Below the pieces are notes generated by a model. The model was given only the letters and a program-made list of their open reading frames with translations. It was not told the origin of the DNA and ran no database searches. The position numbers and the translations under genes were made by a program. Of a DNA stretch of 64,000 nucleotides, positions 25,197 through 40,100 are shown piece by piece (the first letter of the stretch is position 1; each line of letters begins with the position of its first letter). Source of the DNA: Haliclystus octoradiatus (lineage: Eukaryota > Cnidaria > Staurozoa > Stauromedusae > Haliclystidae); assembly GCA_916610825.1 (NCBI GenBank), contig OU744448.1:15933936-15997935 (forward strand), in the 5' to 3' direction.

Positions 25197-28100
25197 AAAC
25201 AACTCATAATGACCAAAAACAATGCTCAATTCCCAAGGGAATTCGAATTTAACAAAAACAGCTCAAAATGACCAAAAACAATGCTTAATTCCCAAGGGAA
25301 TTTGAATTTGATAAAAACAGCTTAAAATGACCAAAAACATTGCTTAATTCCCAAAAGAATTCGAATTTGACAAAAACAGCTCAAAATGACCAAAAACAAT
25401 GCTTAATTCCAAAGGGAATTCGGAATTAACAAAAACAGCTCAAAATGACAAAAAACAATGCTGAATTCCCAAGGGAATTCGAATTTGACAAAAACAGCTC
25501 ATAATGACCAAAAACAATGCTCAATTCCCAAGGGAATTCTAATTTAACAAAAACAGTTCAAAATGACCAAAAACAATGTTTAATTCCCAAGGGAATTCGA
25601 ATTTGACAAAAACAACTTAAAATGTCCAAATACAATGCTTAAATCCAAAGGTAATTCGAATTTGATAAAAACAGCTCAAAATGACCAAAAACAATGCTTA
25701 AATCCAAAGGGAATTCGAATTTGATAAAAACAGCTCGAAATGACCAAAAAAAAATGCTTAATTCCAAAGGGAATTTGGAAGTAACAAAAACAAATCAAAA
25801 AGACCAAAAACAATGCTTAATTGCCAAGGAAATTCGAATTTGATAAAAACAGCTCAAAATGATAAAAAACAATGTTTAATTCCCAAGGGAATTCGAATTT
25901 GACAAAAACAGCTCAAATTGACCGAAAACAATGCTTAATTCCCAAGGGAATTCGAATTTGACAAAAACAACTTAAAATGACCAAATACAATGCTTAATTC
26001 ACAAGAGAATTCGAATTTGACAAAAACAGCTCAAAATGACCAAAAACAATGCTTAATTCCGAATGGAATTCAGAATTAACAAAAACAGCTCAAAATGACC
26101 AAAAACAATGCTAAATTCCCAAGGGAATTTCGAATTTGACAAAAACAGCTCAAAATGACCAAAAACAATGCTGAATTCCCAAGGGAATTCGAATTTAACA
26201 AAAACAGCTCAAAATGACCAAAAACAATGCTTAATTCCCAAGGGAATTTGAATTTGATAAAAACAGCTTAAAATGACCAAAAACATTGCTTAATTCCCAA
26301 AAGAATTCGAATTTGACAAAAACAGCTCAAAATGACCAAAAACAATGCTTAATTCCCAAGGGAATTCGGAATTAACAAAAACAGCTCAAAATGACCAAAA
26401 ACAATGCTGAATTCCCAAGGGAATTCGAATTTGACAAAAACAGCTCATAATGACCAAAAACAATGCTCAATTCCCAAGGGAATTCTAATTTAACAAAAAC
26501 AGTTCAAAATGACCAAAAACAATGCTTAATTCCCAAGGGAATTCGAATTTGACAAAAACAGCTCAAAATGACCAAATACAATGCTTAATTCACAAGGGAA
26601 TTCGAATGTGATAAAAACAGCTCAAAATGACAAAAAACATTGCTTAATTCCCAAGGGAAATCGAAATTGACAAAAACAACTCAAAAGACCAAATACAATG
26701 CTTAATTCCCAAGGGAATTCGGAATTAACAAAACTGCTCAAAATGACCAAAAACAATGCTTAATTCCCAAGGGAATTCGAATTTGATAAAATCAGCTCAA
26801 AATACCCAAAAACAATGCTTAATTCCCAAGGGAATTCGAATTTGACAAACACAGCTCATAATGACCAAAAACAATGCTCAATTCCCAAGGGAATTCTAAT
26901 TTAACAAAAACAGTTCAAAATGACCAAAAACAATGTTTAATTCCCAAGGGAATTCGAATTTGACAAAAACAACTTAAAATGTCCAAATACAATGCTTAAA
27001 TCCAAAGGTAATTCGAATTTGATAAAAACAGCTCAAAATGACCAAAAACAATGCTTAAATCCAAAGGGAATTCGAATTTGATAAAAACAGCTCGAAATGA
27101 CCAAAAAAAATGCTTAATTCCAAAGGGAATTTGGAAGTAACAAAAACAAATCAAAAAGACCAAAAACAATGCTTAATTGCCAAGGAAATTCGAATTTGAT
27201 AAAAACAGCTCAAAATGATAAAAAACAATGTTTAATTCCCAAGGGAATTCGGAATTAACAAAAACAGCTCAAAATGACAAAAAACATTGCTTAATTCCCA
27301 AGGGAAATCGAATTTGACAAAAACAACTCAAAATGACCAAATACAATGCTTAATTCCCAAGGAAATTCGGAATTAACAAAAACAGCTCAAAATGACCAAA
27401 AACAATGCTTAATTCCAAAGGGAATTCGAATTTGATAAAAACAGCTCAAAATAACCAAAAACAATGCTTAATTCCCAAGGGAATTCGAATTTGACAAAAA
27501 CAGCTCAAAATGACCAAAACAATGCTTAATTCCAAAGGGAATTCGGAATTAACAAAAACAGCTCAAAAAGACCAAAAACAATGCTGAATTCCCAAGGGAA
27601 TTCGAATTTGACAAAAACAGCTCATAATGACCAAAAACAATGCTGAATTCCCAAGGGAATTCGAATTTAACAAAAACAGCTCAAAATGACCAAAAACAAT
27701 GCTTAATTCCCAAGGGAATTCGAATTTGAGAAAAACAGCTCAAAATGACCAAATACATTGCTTAATTCACAAGGGAATTCGAATTTGATAAAAACAGCTC
27801 AAAATGACAAAAAACATTGCTTAATTCCGAAGGGAAATCGAATTTGACAAAAACAACTCAAAATGACCAAATACAATGCTTAATTCCCAAGGAAATTCGG
27901 ATTTAACAAAAACAGCTCAAAATGACCAAAAACAATGCTTAATTCCCAAGGGAATTCGAATTTGACAAAAACAGCTCAAAATGACCAAATACAATGCTTA
28001 ATTCACAAGGGAATTCGAATTTGATAAAAACAGCTCAAAATGACAAAAAACATTGCTTAATTCCCAAGGGAAATCGAATTTGACAAAAACAACTCAAAAT

Positions 28101-30505
28101 GACCAAATACAATGCTTAATTCCCAAGGAAATTCGGAATTAACAAAAACAGCTCAAAATGACCAAAAACAATGCTTAATTCCCAAGGGAATTCGAATTTG
28201 ATAAAAACAGCTCAAAATAACCAAAAACAATGCTTAAATCCCAAGGGAATTCGAATTTGACAAAAACAGCTCAAAATGACCAAAACAATGCTTAATTCCA
28301 AAGGGAATTCGGAATTAACAAAAACAGCTCAAAAAGGCCAAAAACAATGCTTAATTCCCAATGGAATTCGAATTTGATAAAAACAGCTCAAAATGACCAA
28401 AAACAATGCTTAATTCACAAGGGAATTCGAATTTGATAAAAACAGCTCAAAATGACAAAAAACATTGCTTAATTCCCAAGGGAAATCGAATTTGACAAAA
28501 ACAACTCAAAATGACCAAATACAATGCTTAATTCCCAAGGAAATTCGGAATTAACAAAAACAGCTCAAAATGACCAAAAACAATGCTTAATTCCCAAGGG
28601 AATTCGAATTTGATAAAAACAGCTCAAAATAACCAAAAACAATGCTTAATTCCCAAGGGAATTCGAATTTGACAAAAACAGCTCAAAATGACCAAAACAA
28701 TGCTTAATTCCAAAGGGAATTCGGAATTAACAAAAACAGCTCAAAAAGACCAAAAACAATGCTTAATTCCCAAGGAAATTCGAATTTGATAAAAACAGCT
28801 CAAAATGACCAAAAACAACGCTGAATTCCCAAGGGAATTCGAATTTAACAAAAACAGCTCATAATGACCAAAAACAATGCTCAATTCCCAAGGGAATTCG
28901 GAATTAACAAAAACAGCTCAAAATGACCAAAAACAATGCTTAATTCCCAAGGGAATTTGAATTTGATAAAAACAGCTTAAAATGACCAAAAACATTGCTT
29001 AATTCCCAAAAGAATTCGAATTTGACAAAAACAGCTCAAAATGACCAAAAACAATGCTTAATTCCAAAGGGAATTCGGAATTAACAAAAACAGCTCAAAA
29101 TGACAAAAAACAATGCTGAATTCCCAAGGGAATTCGAATTTGACAAAAACAGCTCATAATGACCAAAAACAATGCTCAATTCCCAAGGGAATTCTAATTT
29201 AACAAAAACAGTTCAAAATGACCAAAAACAATGTTTAATTCCCAAGGGAATTCGAATTTGACAAAAACAACTTAAAATGTCCAAATACAATGCTTAAATC
29301 CAAAGGTAATTCGAATTTGATAAAAACAGCTCAAAATGACCAAAAACAATGCTTAAATCCAAAGGGAATTCGAATTTGATAAAAACAGCTCGAAATGACC
29401 AAAAAAAAATGCTTAATTCCAAAGGGAATTTGGAAGTAACAAAAACAAATCAAAAAGACCAAAAACAATGCTTAATTGCCAAGGAAATTCGAATTTGATA
29501 AAAACAGCTCAAAATGATAAAAAACAATGTTTAATTCCCAAGGGAATTCGAATTTGACAAAAACAGCTCAAATTGACCGAAAACAATGCTTAATTCCCAA
29601 GGGAATTCGAATTTGACAAAAACAACTTAAAATGACCAAATACAATGCTTAATTCACAAGAGAATTCGAATTTGACAAAAACAGCTCAAAATGACCAAAA
29701 ACAATGCTTAATTCCGAATGGAATTCAGAATTAACAAAAACAGCTCAAAATGACCAAAAACAATGCTAAATTCCCAAGGGAATTTCGAATTTGACAAAAA
29801 CAGCTCAAAATGACCAAAAACAATGCTGAATTCCCAAGGGAATTCGAATTTAACAAAAACAGCTCAAAATGACCAAAAACAATGCTTAATTCCCAAGGGA
29901 ATTTGAATTTGATAAAAACAGCTTAAAATGACCAAAAACATTGCTTAATTCCCAAAAGAATTCGAATTTGACAAAAACAGCTCAAAATAACCAAAAACAA
30001 TGCTTAATTCCAAAGGGAATTCGGAATTAACAAAAACAGCTCAAAATGACCAAAAACAATGCTGAATTCCCAAGGGAATTCGAATTTGACAAAAACAGCT
30101 CATAATGACCAAAAACAATGCTCAATTCCCAAGGGAATTCTAATTTAACAAAAACAGTTCAAAATGACCAAAAACAATGCTTAATTCCCAAGGGAATTCG
30201 AATTTGACAAAAACAGCTCAAAATGACCAAATACAATGCTTAATTCACAAGGGAATTCGAATGTGATAAAAACAGCTCAAAATGACAAAAAACATTGCTT
30301 AATTCCCAAGGGAAATCGAAATTGACAAAAACAACTCAAAATGACCAAATACAATGCTTAATTCCCAAGGGAATTCGGAATTAACAAAACTGCTCAAAAT
30401 GACCAAAAACAATGCTTAATTCCCAAGGGAATTCGAATTTGATAAAATCAGCTCAAAATACCCAAAAACAATGCTTAATTCCCAAGGGAATTCGAATTTG
30501 ACAAA
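23915..30505 (+). repeat. 62-monomer offset duplication (23,915-26,850 and 27,570-30,505)
   Basis: Two segments of about 2.9 kb match at an offset of 3,655 bp. Pairs are CTCATAATG followed by CTGAATTC (23,967 and 27,622), GGCC (24,681 and 28,336), TTGGAAGTAAC (25,775 and 29,430) and GAATGTG (26,604 and 30,259). The intervening 26,851-27,569 matches other parts of the array: its TTGGAAGTAAC at 27,131 pairs with 31,319. Some monomers between also match 20,880-21,960 at an offset of 4,893 bp (83 monomers). Confidence 0.82.
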
Positions 30506-33500
30506 CACAGCTCAAAATGACCAAAAACAATGCTTAATTCCAAAGGGAATTTTGAATTAACAAAAACAGCTCAAAATGACCAAAAACAATGCTTAATTCA
30601 CAAGGGAATTCGAATTTTGATAAAAACAGCTCAAAATGACCAAATACAATGCTTAATTCACAAGGGAATTTGAATTTGATAAAAACAGCTCAAAATGACA
30701 AAAAACAATGCTGAATTCCCAAGGGAATTCGAATTTGACAAAAACAGCTCATAATGACCAAAAACAATGCTCAATTCCCAAGGGAATTCGAATTTAACAA
30801 AAACAGCTCAAAATGACCAAAAACAATGCTTAATTCCCAAGGGAATTTGAATTTGATAAAAACAGCTTAAAATGACCAAAAACATTGCTTAATTCCCAAA
30901 AGAATTCGAATTTGACAAAAACAGCTCAAAATGACCAAAAACAATGCTTAATTCCAAAGGGAATTCGGAATTAACAAAAACAGCTCAAAATGACCAAAAA
31001 CAATGCTGAATTCCCAAGGGAATTCGAATTTGACAAAAACAGCTCATAATGACCAAAAACAATGCTCAATTCCCAAGGGAATTCTAATTTAACAAAAACA
31101 GTTCAAAATGACCAAAAACAATGTTTAATTCCCAAGGGAATTCGAATTTGACAAAAACAACTCAAAATGTCCAAATACAATGCTTAAATCCAAAGGTAAT
31201 TCGAATTTGATAAAAACAGCTCAAAATGACCAAAAACAATGCTTAAATCCAAAGGGAATTCGAATTTGATAAAAACAGCTCGAAATGACCAAAAAAAATG
31301 CTTAATTCCAAAGGGAATTTGGAAGTAACAAAAACAAATCAAAAAGACCAAAAACAATGCTTAATTGCCAAGGAAATTCGAATTTGATAAAAACAGCTCA
31401 AAATGATAAAAAACAATGTTTAATTCCCAAGGGAATTCGGAATTAACAAAAACAGCTCAAAATGACAAAAAACATTGCTTAATTCCCAAGGGAAATCGAA
31501 TTTGACAAAAACAACTCAAAATGACCAAATACAATGCTTAATTCCCAAGGAAATTCGGAATTAACAAAAACAGCTCAAAATGACCAAAAACAATGCTTAA
31601 TTCCAAAGGGAATTCGAATTTGATAAAAACAGCTCAAAATAACCAAAAACAATGCTTAATTCCCAAGGGAATTCGAATTTGACAAAAACAGCTCAAAATG
31701 ACCAAAACAATGCTTAATTCCAAAGGGAATTCGGAATTAACAAAAACAGCTCAAAAAGACCAAAAACAATGCTTAATTCCCAAGGGAATTCGAATTTGAC
31801 AAAAACAGCTCATAATGACCAAAAACAATGCTGAATTCTCAAGGGAATTCGAATTTAACAAAAACAGCTCAAAATGACCAAAAACAATGCTTAATTCCCA
31901 AGGGAATTCGAATTTGAGAAAAACAGCTCAAAATGACCAAATACAATGCTTAATTCACAAGGGAATTCGAATTTGATAAAAACAGCTCAAAATGACAAAA
32001 AACATTGCTTAATTCCGAAGGGAAATCGAATTTGACAAAAACAACTCAAAATGACCAAATACAATGCTTAATTCCCAAGGAAATTCGGAATTAACAAAAA
32101 CAGCTCAAAATGACCAAAAACAATGCTTAATTCCCAAGGGAATTCGAATTTGAAAAAAACAGCTCAAAATGACCAAATACAATGCTTAATTCACAAGGGA
32201 ATTCGAATTTGATAAAAACAGCTCAAAATGACAAAAAACATTGCTTAATTCCCAAGGGAAATCGAATTTGACAAAAACAACTCAAAATGACCAAATGCAA
32301 TGCTTAATTCCCAAGGAAATTCGGAATTAACAAAAACAGCTCAAAATGACCAAAAACAATGCTTAATTCCCAAGGGAATTCGAATTTGATAAAAACAGCT
32401 CAAAATAACCAAAAACAATGCTTAATTCCCAAGGGAATTCGAATTTGACAAAAACAGCTCAAAATGACCAAAACAATGCTTAATTCCAAAGGGAATTCGG
32501 AATTAACAAAAACAGCTCAAAAAGGCCAAAAACAATGCTTAATTCCCAATGGAATTCGAATTTGATAAAAACAGCTCAAAATGACCAAAAACAATGCTTA
32601 ATTCACAAGGGAATTCGAATTTGATAAAAACAGCTCAAAATGACAAAAAACATTGCTTAATTCCCAAGGGAAATCGAATTTGACAAAAACAACTCAAAAT
32701 GACCAAATACAATGCTTAATTCCCAAGGAAATTCGGAATTAACAAAAACAGCTCAAAATGACCAAAAACAATGCTTAATTCCCAAGGGAATTCGAATTTG
32801 ATAAAAACAGCTCAAAATAACCAAAAACAATGCTTAATTCCCAAGGGAATTCGAATTTGACAAAAACAGCTCAAAATGACCAAAACAATGCTTAATTCCA
32901 AAGGGAATTCGGAATTAACAAAAACAGCTCAAAAAGACCAAAAACAATGCTTAATTCCCAAGGAAATTCGAATTTGATAAAAACAGCTCAAAATGACCAA
33001 AAACAATGCTGAATTCCCAAGGGAATTCGAATTTGACAAAAACAGCTCATAATGACCAAAAACAATGCTCAATTCCCAAGGGAATTCGAATTTAACAAAA
33101 ACAGCTCAAAATGACCAAAAACAATGCTTAATTCCCAAGGGAATTTGAATTTGATAAAAACAGCTTAAAATGACCAAAAACATTGCTTAATTCCCAAAAG
33201 AATTCGAATTTGACAAAAACAGCTCAAAATGACCAAAAACAATGCTTAATTCCAAAGGGAATTCGGAATTAACAAAAACAGCTCAAAATGACAAAAAACA
33301 ATGCTGAATTCCCAAGGGAATTCGAATTTGACAAAAACAGCTCATAATGACCAAAAACAATGCTCAATTCCCAAGGGAATTCTAATTTAACAAAAACAGT
33401 TCAAAATGACCAAAAACAATGTTTAATTCCCAAGGGAATTCGAATTTGACAAAAACAACTTAAAATGTCCAAATACAATGCTTAAATCCAAAGGTAATTC

Positions 33501-34890
33501 GAATTTGATAAAAACAGCTCAAAATGACCAAAAACAATGCTTAAATCCAAAGGGAATTCGAATTTGATAAAAACAGCTCGAAATGACCAAAAAAAAATGC
33601 TTAATTCCAAAGGGAATTTGGAAGTAACAAAAACAAATCAAAAAGACCAAAAACAATGCTTAATTGCCAAGGAAATTCGAATTTGATAAAAACAGCTCAA
33701 AATGATAAAAAACAATGTTTAATTCCCAAGGGAATTCGAATTTGACAAAAACAGCTCAAATTGACCGAAAACAATGCTTAATTCCCAAGGGAATTCGAAT
33801 TTGACAAAAACAACTTAAAATGACCAAATACAATGCTTAATTCACAAGAGAATTCGAATTTGACAAAAACAGCTCAAAATGACCAAAAACAATGCTTAAT
33901 TCCGAATGGAATTCAGAATTAACAAAAACAGCTCAAAATGACCAAAAACAATGCTAAATTCCCAAGGGAATTTCGAATTTGACAAAAACAGCTCAAAATG
34001 ACCAAAAACAATGCTGAATTCCCAAGGGAATTCGAATTTAACAAAAACAGCTCAAAATGACCAAAAACAATGCTTAATTCCCAAGGGAATTTGAATTTGA
34101 TAAAAACAGCTTAAAATGACCAAAAACATTGCTTAATTCCCAAAAGAATTCGAATTTGACAAAAACAGCTCAAAATGACCAAAAACAATGCTTAATTCCA
34201 AAGGGAATTCGGAATTAACAAAAACAGCTCAAAATGACCAAAAACAATGCTGAATTCCCAAGGGAATTCGAATTTGACAAAAACAGCTCATAATGACCAA
34301 AAACAATGCTCAATTCCCAAGGGAATTCTAATTTAACAAAAACAGTTCAAAATGACCAAAAACAATGCTTAATTCCCAAGGGAATTCGAATTTGACAAAA
34401 ACAGCTCAAAATGACCAAATACAATGCTTAATTCACAAGGGAATTCGAATGTGATAAAAACAGCTCAAAATGACAAAAAACATTGCTTAATTCCCAAGGG
34501 AAATCGAAATTGACAAAAACAACTCAAAATGACCAAATACAATGCTTAATTCCCAAGGGAATTCGGAATTAACAAAACTGCTCAAAATGACCAAAAACAA
34601 TGCTTAATTCCCAAGGGAATTCGAATTTGATAAAATCAGCTCAAAATACCCAAAAACAATGCTTAATTCCCAAGGGAATTCGAATTTGACAAACACAGCT
34701 CAAAATGACCAAAAACAATGCTTAATTCCAAAGGGAATTTTGAATTAACAAAAACAGCTCAAAATGACCAAAAACAATGCTTAATTCACAAGGGAATTCG
34801 AATTTTGATAAAAACAGCTCAAAATGACCAAATACAATGCTTAATTCACAAGGGAATTTGAATTTGATAAAAACAGCTCAAAATGACAAA
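26850..34890 (+). repeat. 71-monomer offset duplication (26,850-30,700 and 31,038-34,890)
   Basis: Segments of about 3.85 kb match at 4,188 bp. Pairs are CTCATAATG (26,855 and 31,043; 27,621 and 31,809), GGCC (28,336 and 32,524), TTGGAAGTAAC (27,131 and 31,319; 29,430 and 33,618) and GAATGTG (30,259 and 34,447). The match ends at about 30,705. There TGACAAAAAACAATGCTGAA joins two monomer types, while the right copy continues with CATTGCTTAA. Confidence 0.85.
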
Positions 34891-37140
34891 AAACATTGCT
34901 TAATTCCCAAGGGAAATCGAATTTGACAAAAACAACTCAAAATGACCAAATACAATGCTTAATTCCCAAGGAAATTCGGAATTTACAAAAACAGCTCAAA
35001 ATGACCAAAAACAATGCTTAATTCCCAAGGGAATTTGAATTTGATAAAAACAGCTCAAAATAACCAAAAACAATGCTTAAATCCCAAGGGAATTCGAATT
35101 TGACAAAAACAGCTCAAAATGACCAAAACAATGCTTAATTCCAAAGGGAATTCGGAATTAACAAAAACAGCTCAAAAAGACCAAAAACAATGCTTAATTC
35201 CCAAGGAAATTCGAATTTGATAAAAACAGCTCAAAATGACCAAAAACAATGCTGAATTCCCAAGGGAATTCGAATTTGACAAAAACAGCTCATAATGACC
35301 AAAAACAATGCTCAATTCCCAAGGGAATTCGAATTTAACAAAAACAGCTCAAAATGACCAAAAACAATGCTTAATTCCCAAGGGAATTTGAATTTGATAA
35401 AAACTTTTTAAAATGACCAAAAACATTGCTTAATTCCCAAAAGAATTCGAATTTGACAAAAACAGCTCAAAATGACCAAAAACAATGCTTAATTCCAAAG
35501 GGAATTCGGAATTAACAAAAACAGCTCAAAATGACCAAAAACAATGCTGAATTCCCAAGGGAATTCGAATTTGACAAAAACAGCTCATAATGACCAAAAA
35601 CAATGCTCAATTCCCAAGGGAATTCTAATTTAACAAAAACAGTTCAAAATGACCAAAAACAATGTTTAATTCCCAAGGGAATTCGAATTTGACAAAAACA
35701 ACTTAAAATGTCCAAATACAATGCTTAAATCCAAAGGTAATTCGAATTTGATAAAAACAGCTCAAAATGACCAAAAACAATGCTTAAATCCAAAGGGAAT
35801 TCGAATTTGATAAAAACAGCTCGAAATGACCAAAAAAAATGCTTAATTCCAAAGGGAATTTGGAAGTAACAAAAACAAATCAAAAAGACCAAAAACAATG
35901 CTTAATTGCCAAGGAAATTCGAATTTGATAAAAACAGCTCAAAATGATAAAAAACAATGTTTAATTCCAAAGGGAATTCGGAATTAACAAAAACAGCTCA
36001 AAATGACAAAAAACATTGCTTAATTCCCAAGGGAAATCGAATTTGACAAAAACAACTCAAAATGACCAAATACAATGCTTAATTCCCAAGGAAATTCGGA
36101 ATTAACAAAAACAGCTCAAAATGACCAAAAACAATGCTTAATTCCAAAGGGAATTCGAATTTGATAAAAACAGCTCAAAATAACCAAAAACAATGCTTAA
36201 TTCCCAAGGGAATTCGAATTTGACAAAAACAGCTCAAAATGACCAAAACAATGCTTAATTCCAAAGGGAATTCGGAATTAACAAAAACAGCTCAAAAAGA
36301 CCAAAAACAATGCTGAATTCCCAAGGGAATTCGAATTTGACAAAAACAGCTCATAATGACCAAAAACAATGCTGAATTCCCAAGGGAATTCGAATTTAAC
36401 AAAAACAGCTCAAAATGACCAAAAACAATGCTTAATTCCCAAGGGAATTCGAATTTGAGAAAAACAGCTCAAAATGACCAAATACAATGCTTAATTCACA
36501 AGGGAATTCGAATTTGATAAAAACAGCTCAAAATGACAAAAAACATTGCTTAATTCCCAAGGGAAATCGAATTTGACAAAAACAACTCAAAATGACCAAA
36601 TACAATGCTTAATTCCCAAGGAAATTCGGAATTAACAAAAACAGCTCAAAATGACCAAAAACAATGCTTAATTCCCAAGGGAATTCGAATTTGAAAAAAA
36701 CAGCTCAAAATGACCAAATACAATGCTTAATTCACAAGGGAATTCGAATTTGATAAAAACAGCTCAAAATGACAAAAAACATTGCTTAATTCCCAAGGGA
36801 AATCGAATTTGACAAAAACAACTCAAAATGACCAAATACAATGCTTAATTCCCAAGGAAATTCGGAATTAACAAAAACAGCTCAAAGTGACCAAAAACAA
36901 TGCTTAATTCCCAAGGGAATTCGAATTTGATAAAAACAGCTCAAAATAACCAAAAACAATGCTTAAATCCCAAGGGAATTCGAATTTGACAAAAACAGTT
37001 TAAAATGACCAAAACAATGCTTAATTCCAAAGGGAATTCGGAATTAACAAAAACAGCTCAAAAAGGCCAAAAACAATGCTTAATTCCCAATGGAATTCGA
37101 ATTTGATAAAAACAGCTCAAAATGACCAAAAACAATGCTT
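30700..37140 (+). repeat. 77-monomer offset duplication (30,700-32,600 and 35,245-37,140)
   Basis: Segments of about 1.9 kb match at 4,541 bp. Pairs are TTGGAAGTAAC (31,319 and 35,860) and GGCC (32,524 and 37,065). The order of 58-bp monomers, TTTGAGAAAAAC and CTCATAATG monomers also agrees. Homology stops near 37,140, where TTCTCAAGGG and CAATTCAAAATG monomers replace TTCACAAGGG. Confidence 0.8.
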
Positions 37141-40100
37141 AATTCTCAAGGGAATTCGAATTTGACAAAAACAATTCAAAATGACCAAATAGATTGCTTA
37201 ATTCCAAAGGGAAATCGGAATTAACAAAAACAGCTCAAAATGACCAAAAACAATGCTTAAGTCCTAAGGGAATTCGAATTTGACAACAACAGCTCAAAAT
37301 GACCAAAAACAATGCTTAAATCCCAAGGGAATTCGAGTTTGATAAAAACAGCTCAAAATGACCAAAAACAATGCTTAAATCCGAAGGGAATTCGAATTTG
37401 ATAAAAACAACTCGAAATGACCAAAAAAAAAAAGCTTAATTCCAAAGGGAATTTGGAATTAACAAAAACAGTTCAAAAAGACCAAAAACAATGCTTAATT
37501 CCCAAGGAAATTCGAATTTGATAAAAACAGCTCAAAATGACCTAAAACAATGCTGAATTCCCAAGGGAATTCGAATTTGACAAAAACAGATCATAATGAC
37601 CAAAAACAATGCTCAATTCCCAAGGGAATACGAATTTAACAAAAACAGCTCAAAATGACCAAAAACAATGCTTAATTCCCAAGGGAATTCGAATTTGACA
37701 AAAACAGCTCAAAATGACCAAATACAATGCTTAATTCCAAAGGGAATTCGGAATTAAGAAAAACAGCTCAAAATGACCAAAAACAATGCTTAAGTCCTAA
37801 GGGAATTCGAATTTGACAAAAACAGCTCAAAATGACCAAAAACAATGCTTAATTCCAAAGGGAATTCGGAATTAACAAAAACAGCTCAAAATGACCAAAA
37901 ACAATGCTTAATTCGCAAGGGAATTCGAATTTTGATAAAAACAGCTCAAAATGACCAAATACAATGCTTAATTCACAAGGGAATTCGAATTTGATAAAAA
38001 CAGCTCAAAATGACAAAAAACATTGCTTAATTCCCAAGGGAAATCGAAATTGACAAAAACAACTCAAAATGACCAAATACAATGCTTAATTCCCAAGGAA
38101 ATTCGGAATTAACAAAAACAGCTCAAAGTGACCAAAAACAATGCTTAATTCCCAAGGGAATTCGAATTTGATAAAAACAGCTCAAAATAACCAAAAACAA
38201 TGCTTAAATCCCAAGGGAATTCGAATTTGACAAAAACAGTTTAAAATGACCAAAACAATGCTTAATTCCAAAGGGAATTCGGAATTAACAAAAACAGCTC
38301 AAAAAGGCCAAAAACAATGCTTAATTCCCAATGGAATTCGAATTTGATAAAAACAGCTCAAAATGACCAAAAACAATGCTTAATTCTCAAGGGAATTCGA
38401 ATTTGACAAAAACAATTCAAAATGACCAAATACATTGCTTAATTCCAAAGGGAAATCGGAATTAACAAAAACAGCTCAAAATGACCAAAAACAATGCTTA
38501 AGTCCTAAGGGAATTCGAATTTGACAACAACAGCTCAAAATGACCAAAAACAATGCTTAAATCCCAAGGGAATTCGAGTTTGATAAAAACAGCTCAAAAT
38601 GACCAAAAACAATGCTTAAATCCGAAGGGAATTCGAATTTGATAAAAACAACTCGAAATGACCAAAAAAAAAAAGCTTAATTCCAAAGGGAATTTGGAAT
38701 TAACAAAAACAGTTCAAAAAGACCAAAAACAATGCTTAATTCCCAAGGAAATTCGAATTTGATAAAAACAGCTCAAAATGACCTAAAACAATGCTGAATT
38801 CCCAAGGGAATTCGAATTTGACAAAAACAGCTCATAATGACCAAAAACAATGCTCAATTCCCAAGGGAATACGAATTTAACAAAAACAGCTCAAAATGAC
38901 CAAAAACAATGCTTAATTCCCAAGGGAATTCGAATTTGACAAAAACAGCTCAAAATGACCAAATACAATGCTTAATTCCAAAGGGAATTCGGAATTAAGA
39001 AAAACAGCTCAAAATGACCAAAAACAATGCTTAAGTCCTAAGGGAATTCGAATTTGACAAAAACAGCTCAAAATGACCAAAAACAATGCTTAATTCCAAA
39101 GGGAATTCGGAATTAACAAAAACAGCTCAAAATGACCAAAAACAATGCTTAATTCGCAAGGGAATTCGAATTTTGATAAAAACAGCTCAAAATGACCAAA
39201 TACAATGCTTAATTCACAAGGGAATTCGAATTTGATAAAAACAGCTCAAAATGACAAAAAACATTGCTTAATTCCCAAGGGAAATCGAAATTGACAAAAA
39301 CAACTCAAAATGACCAAATACAATGCTTAATTCCCAAGGGAATTCGAAATTAACAAAACTGCTCAAAATGACCAAAAACAATGCTTAATTCCCAAGGGAA
39401 TTCGAATTTGATAAAAACAGCTCAAAATACCCAAAAACAATGCTTAATTCCCAAGGGAATTCGAATTTGACAAACACAGCTCAAAATGACCAAAAACAAT
39501 GCTTAATTCCAAAGGGAATTTTGAATTAACAAAAACAGCTCAAAATGACCAAAAACAATGCTTAATTCACAAGGGAATTCGAATTTTGATAAAAACAGCT
39601 CAAAATGACAAAAAACATTGCTTAATTCCCAAGGGAAATCGAATTTGACAAAAACAACTCAAAATGACCAAATACAATGCTTAATTCCCAAGGAAATTCG
39701 GAATTAACAAAAACAGCTCAAAGTGACCAAAAACAATGCTTAATTCCCAAGGGAATTCGAATTTGATAAAAACAGCTCAAAATAACCAAAAACAATGCTT
39801 AAATCCCAAGGGAATTCGAATTTGACAAAAACAGTTTAAAATGACCAAAACAATGCTTAATTCCAAAGGGAATTCGGAATTAACAAAAACAGCTCAAAAA
39901 GGCCAAAAACAATGCTTAATTCCCAATGGAATTCGAATTTGATAAAAACAGCTCAAAATGACCAAAAACAATGCTTAATTCTCAAGGGAATTCGAATTTG
40001 ACAAAAACAATTCAAAATGACCAAATACATTGCTTAATTCCAAAGGGAAATCGGAATTAACAAAAACAGCTCAAAATGACCAAAAACAATGCTTAAGTCC

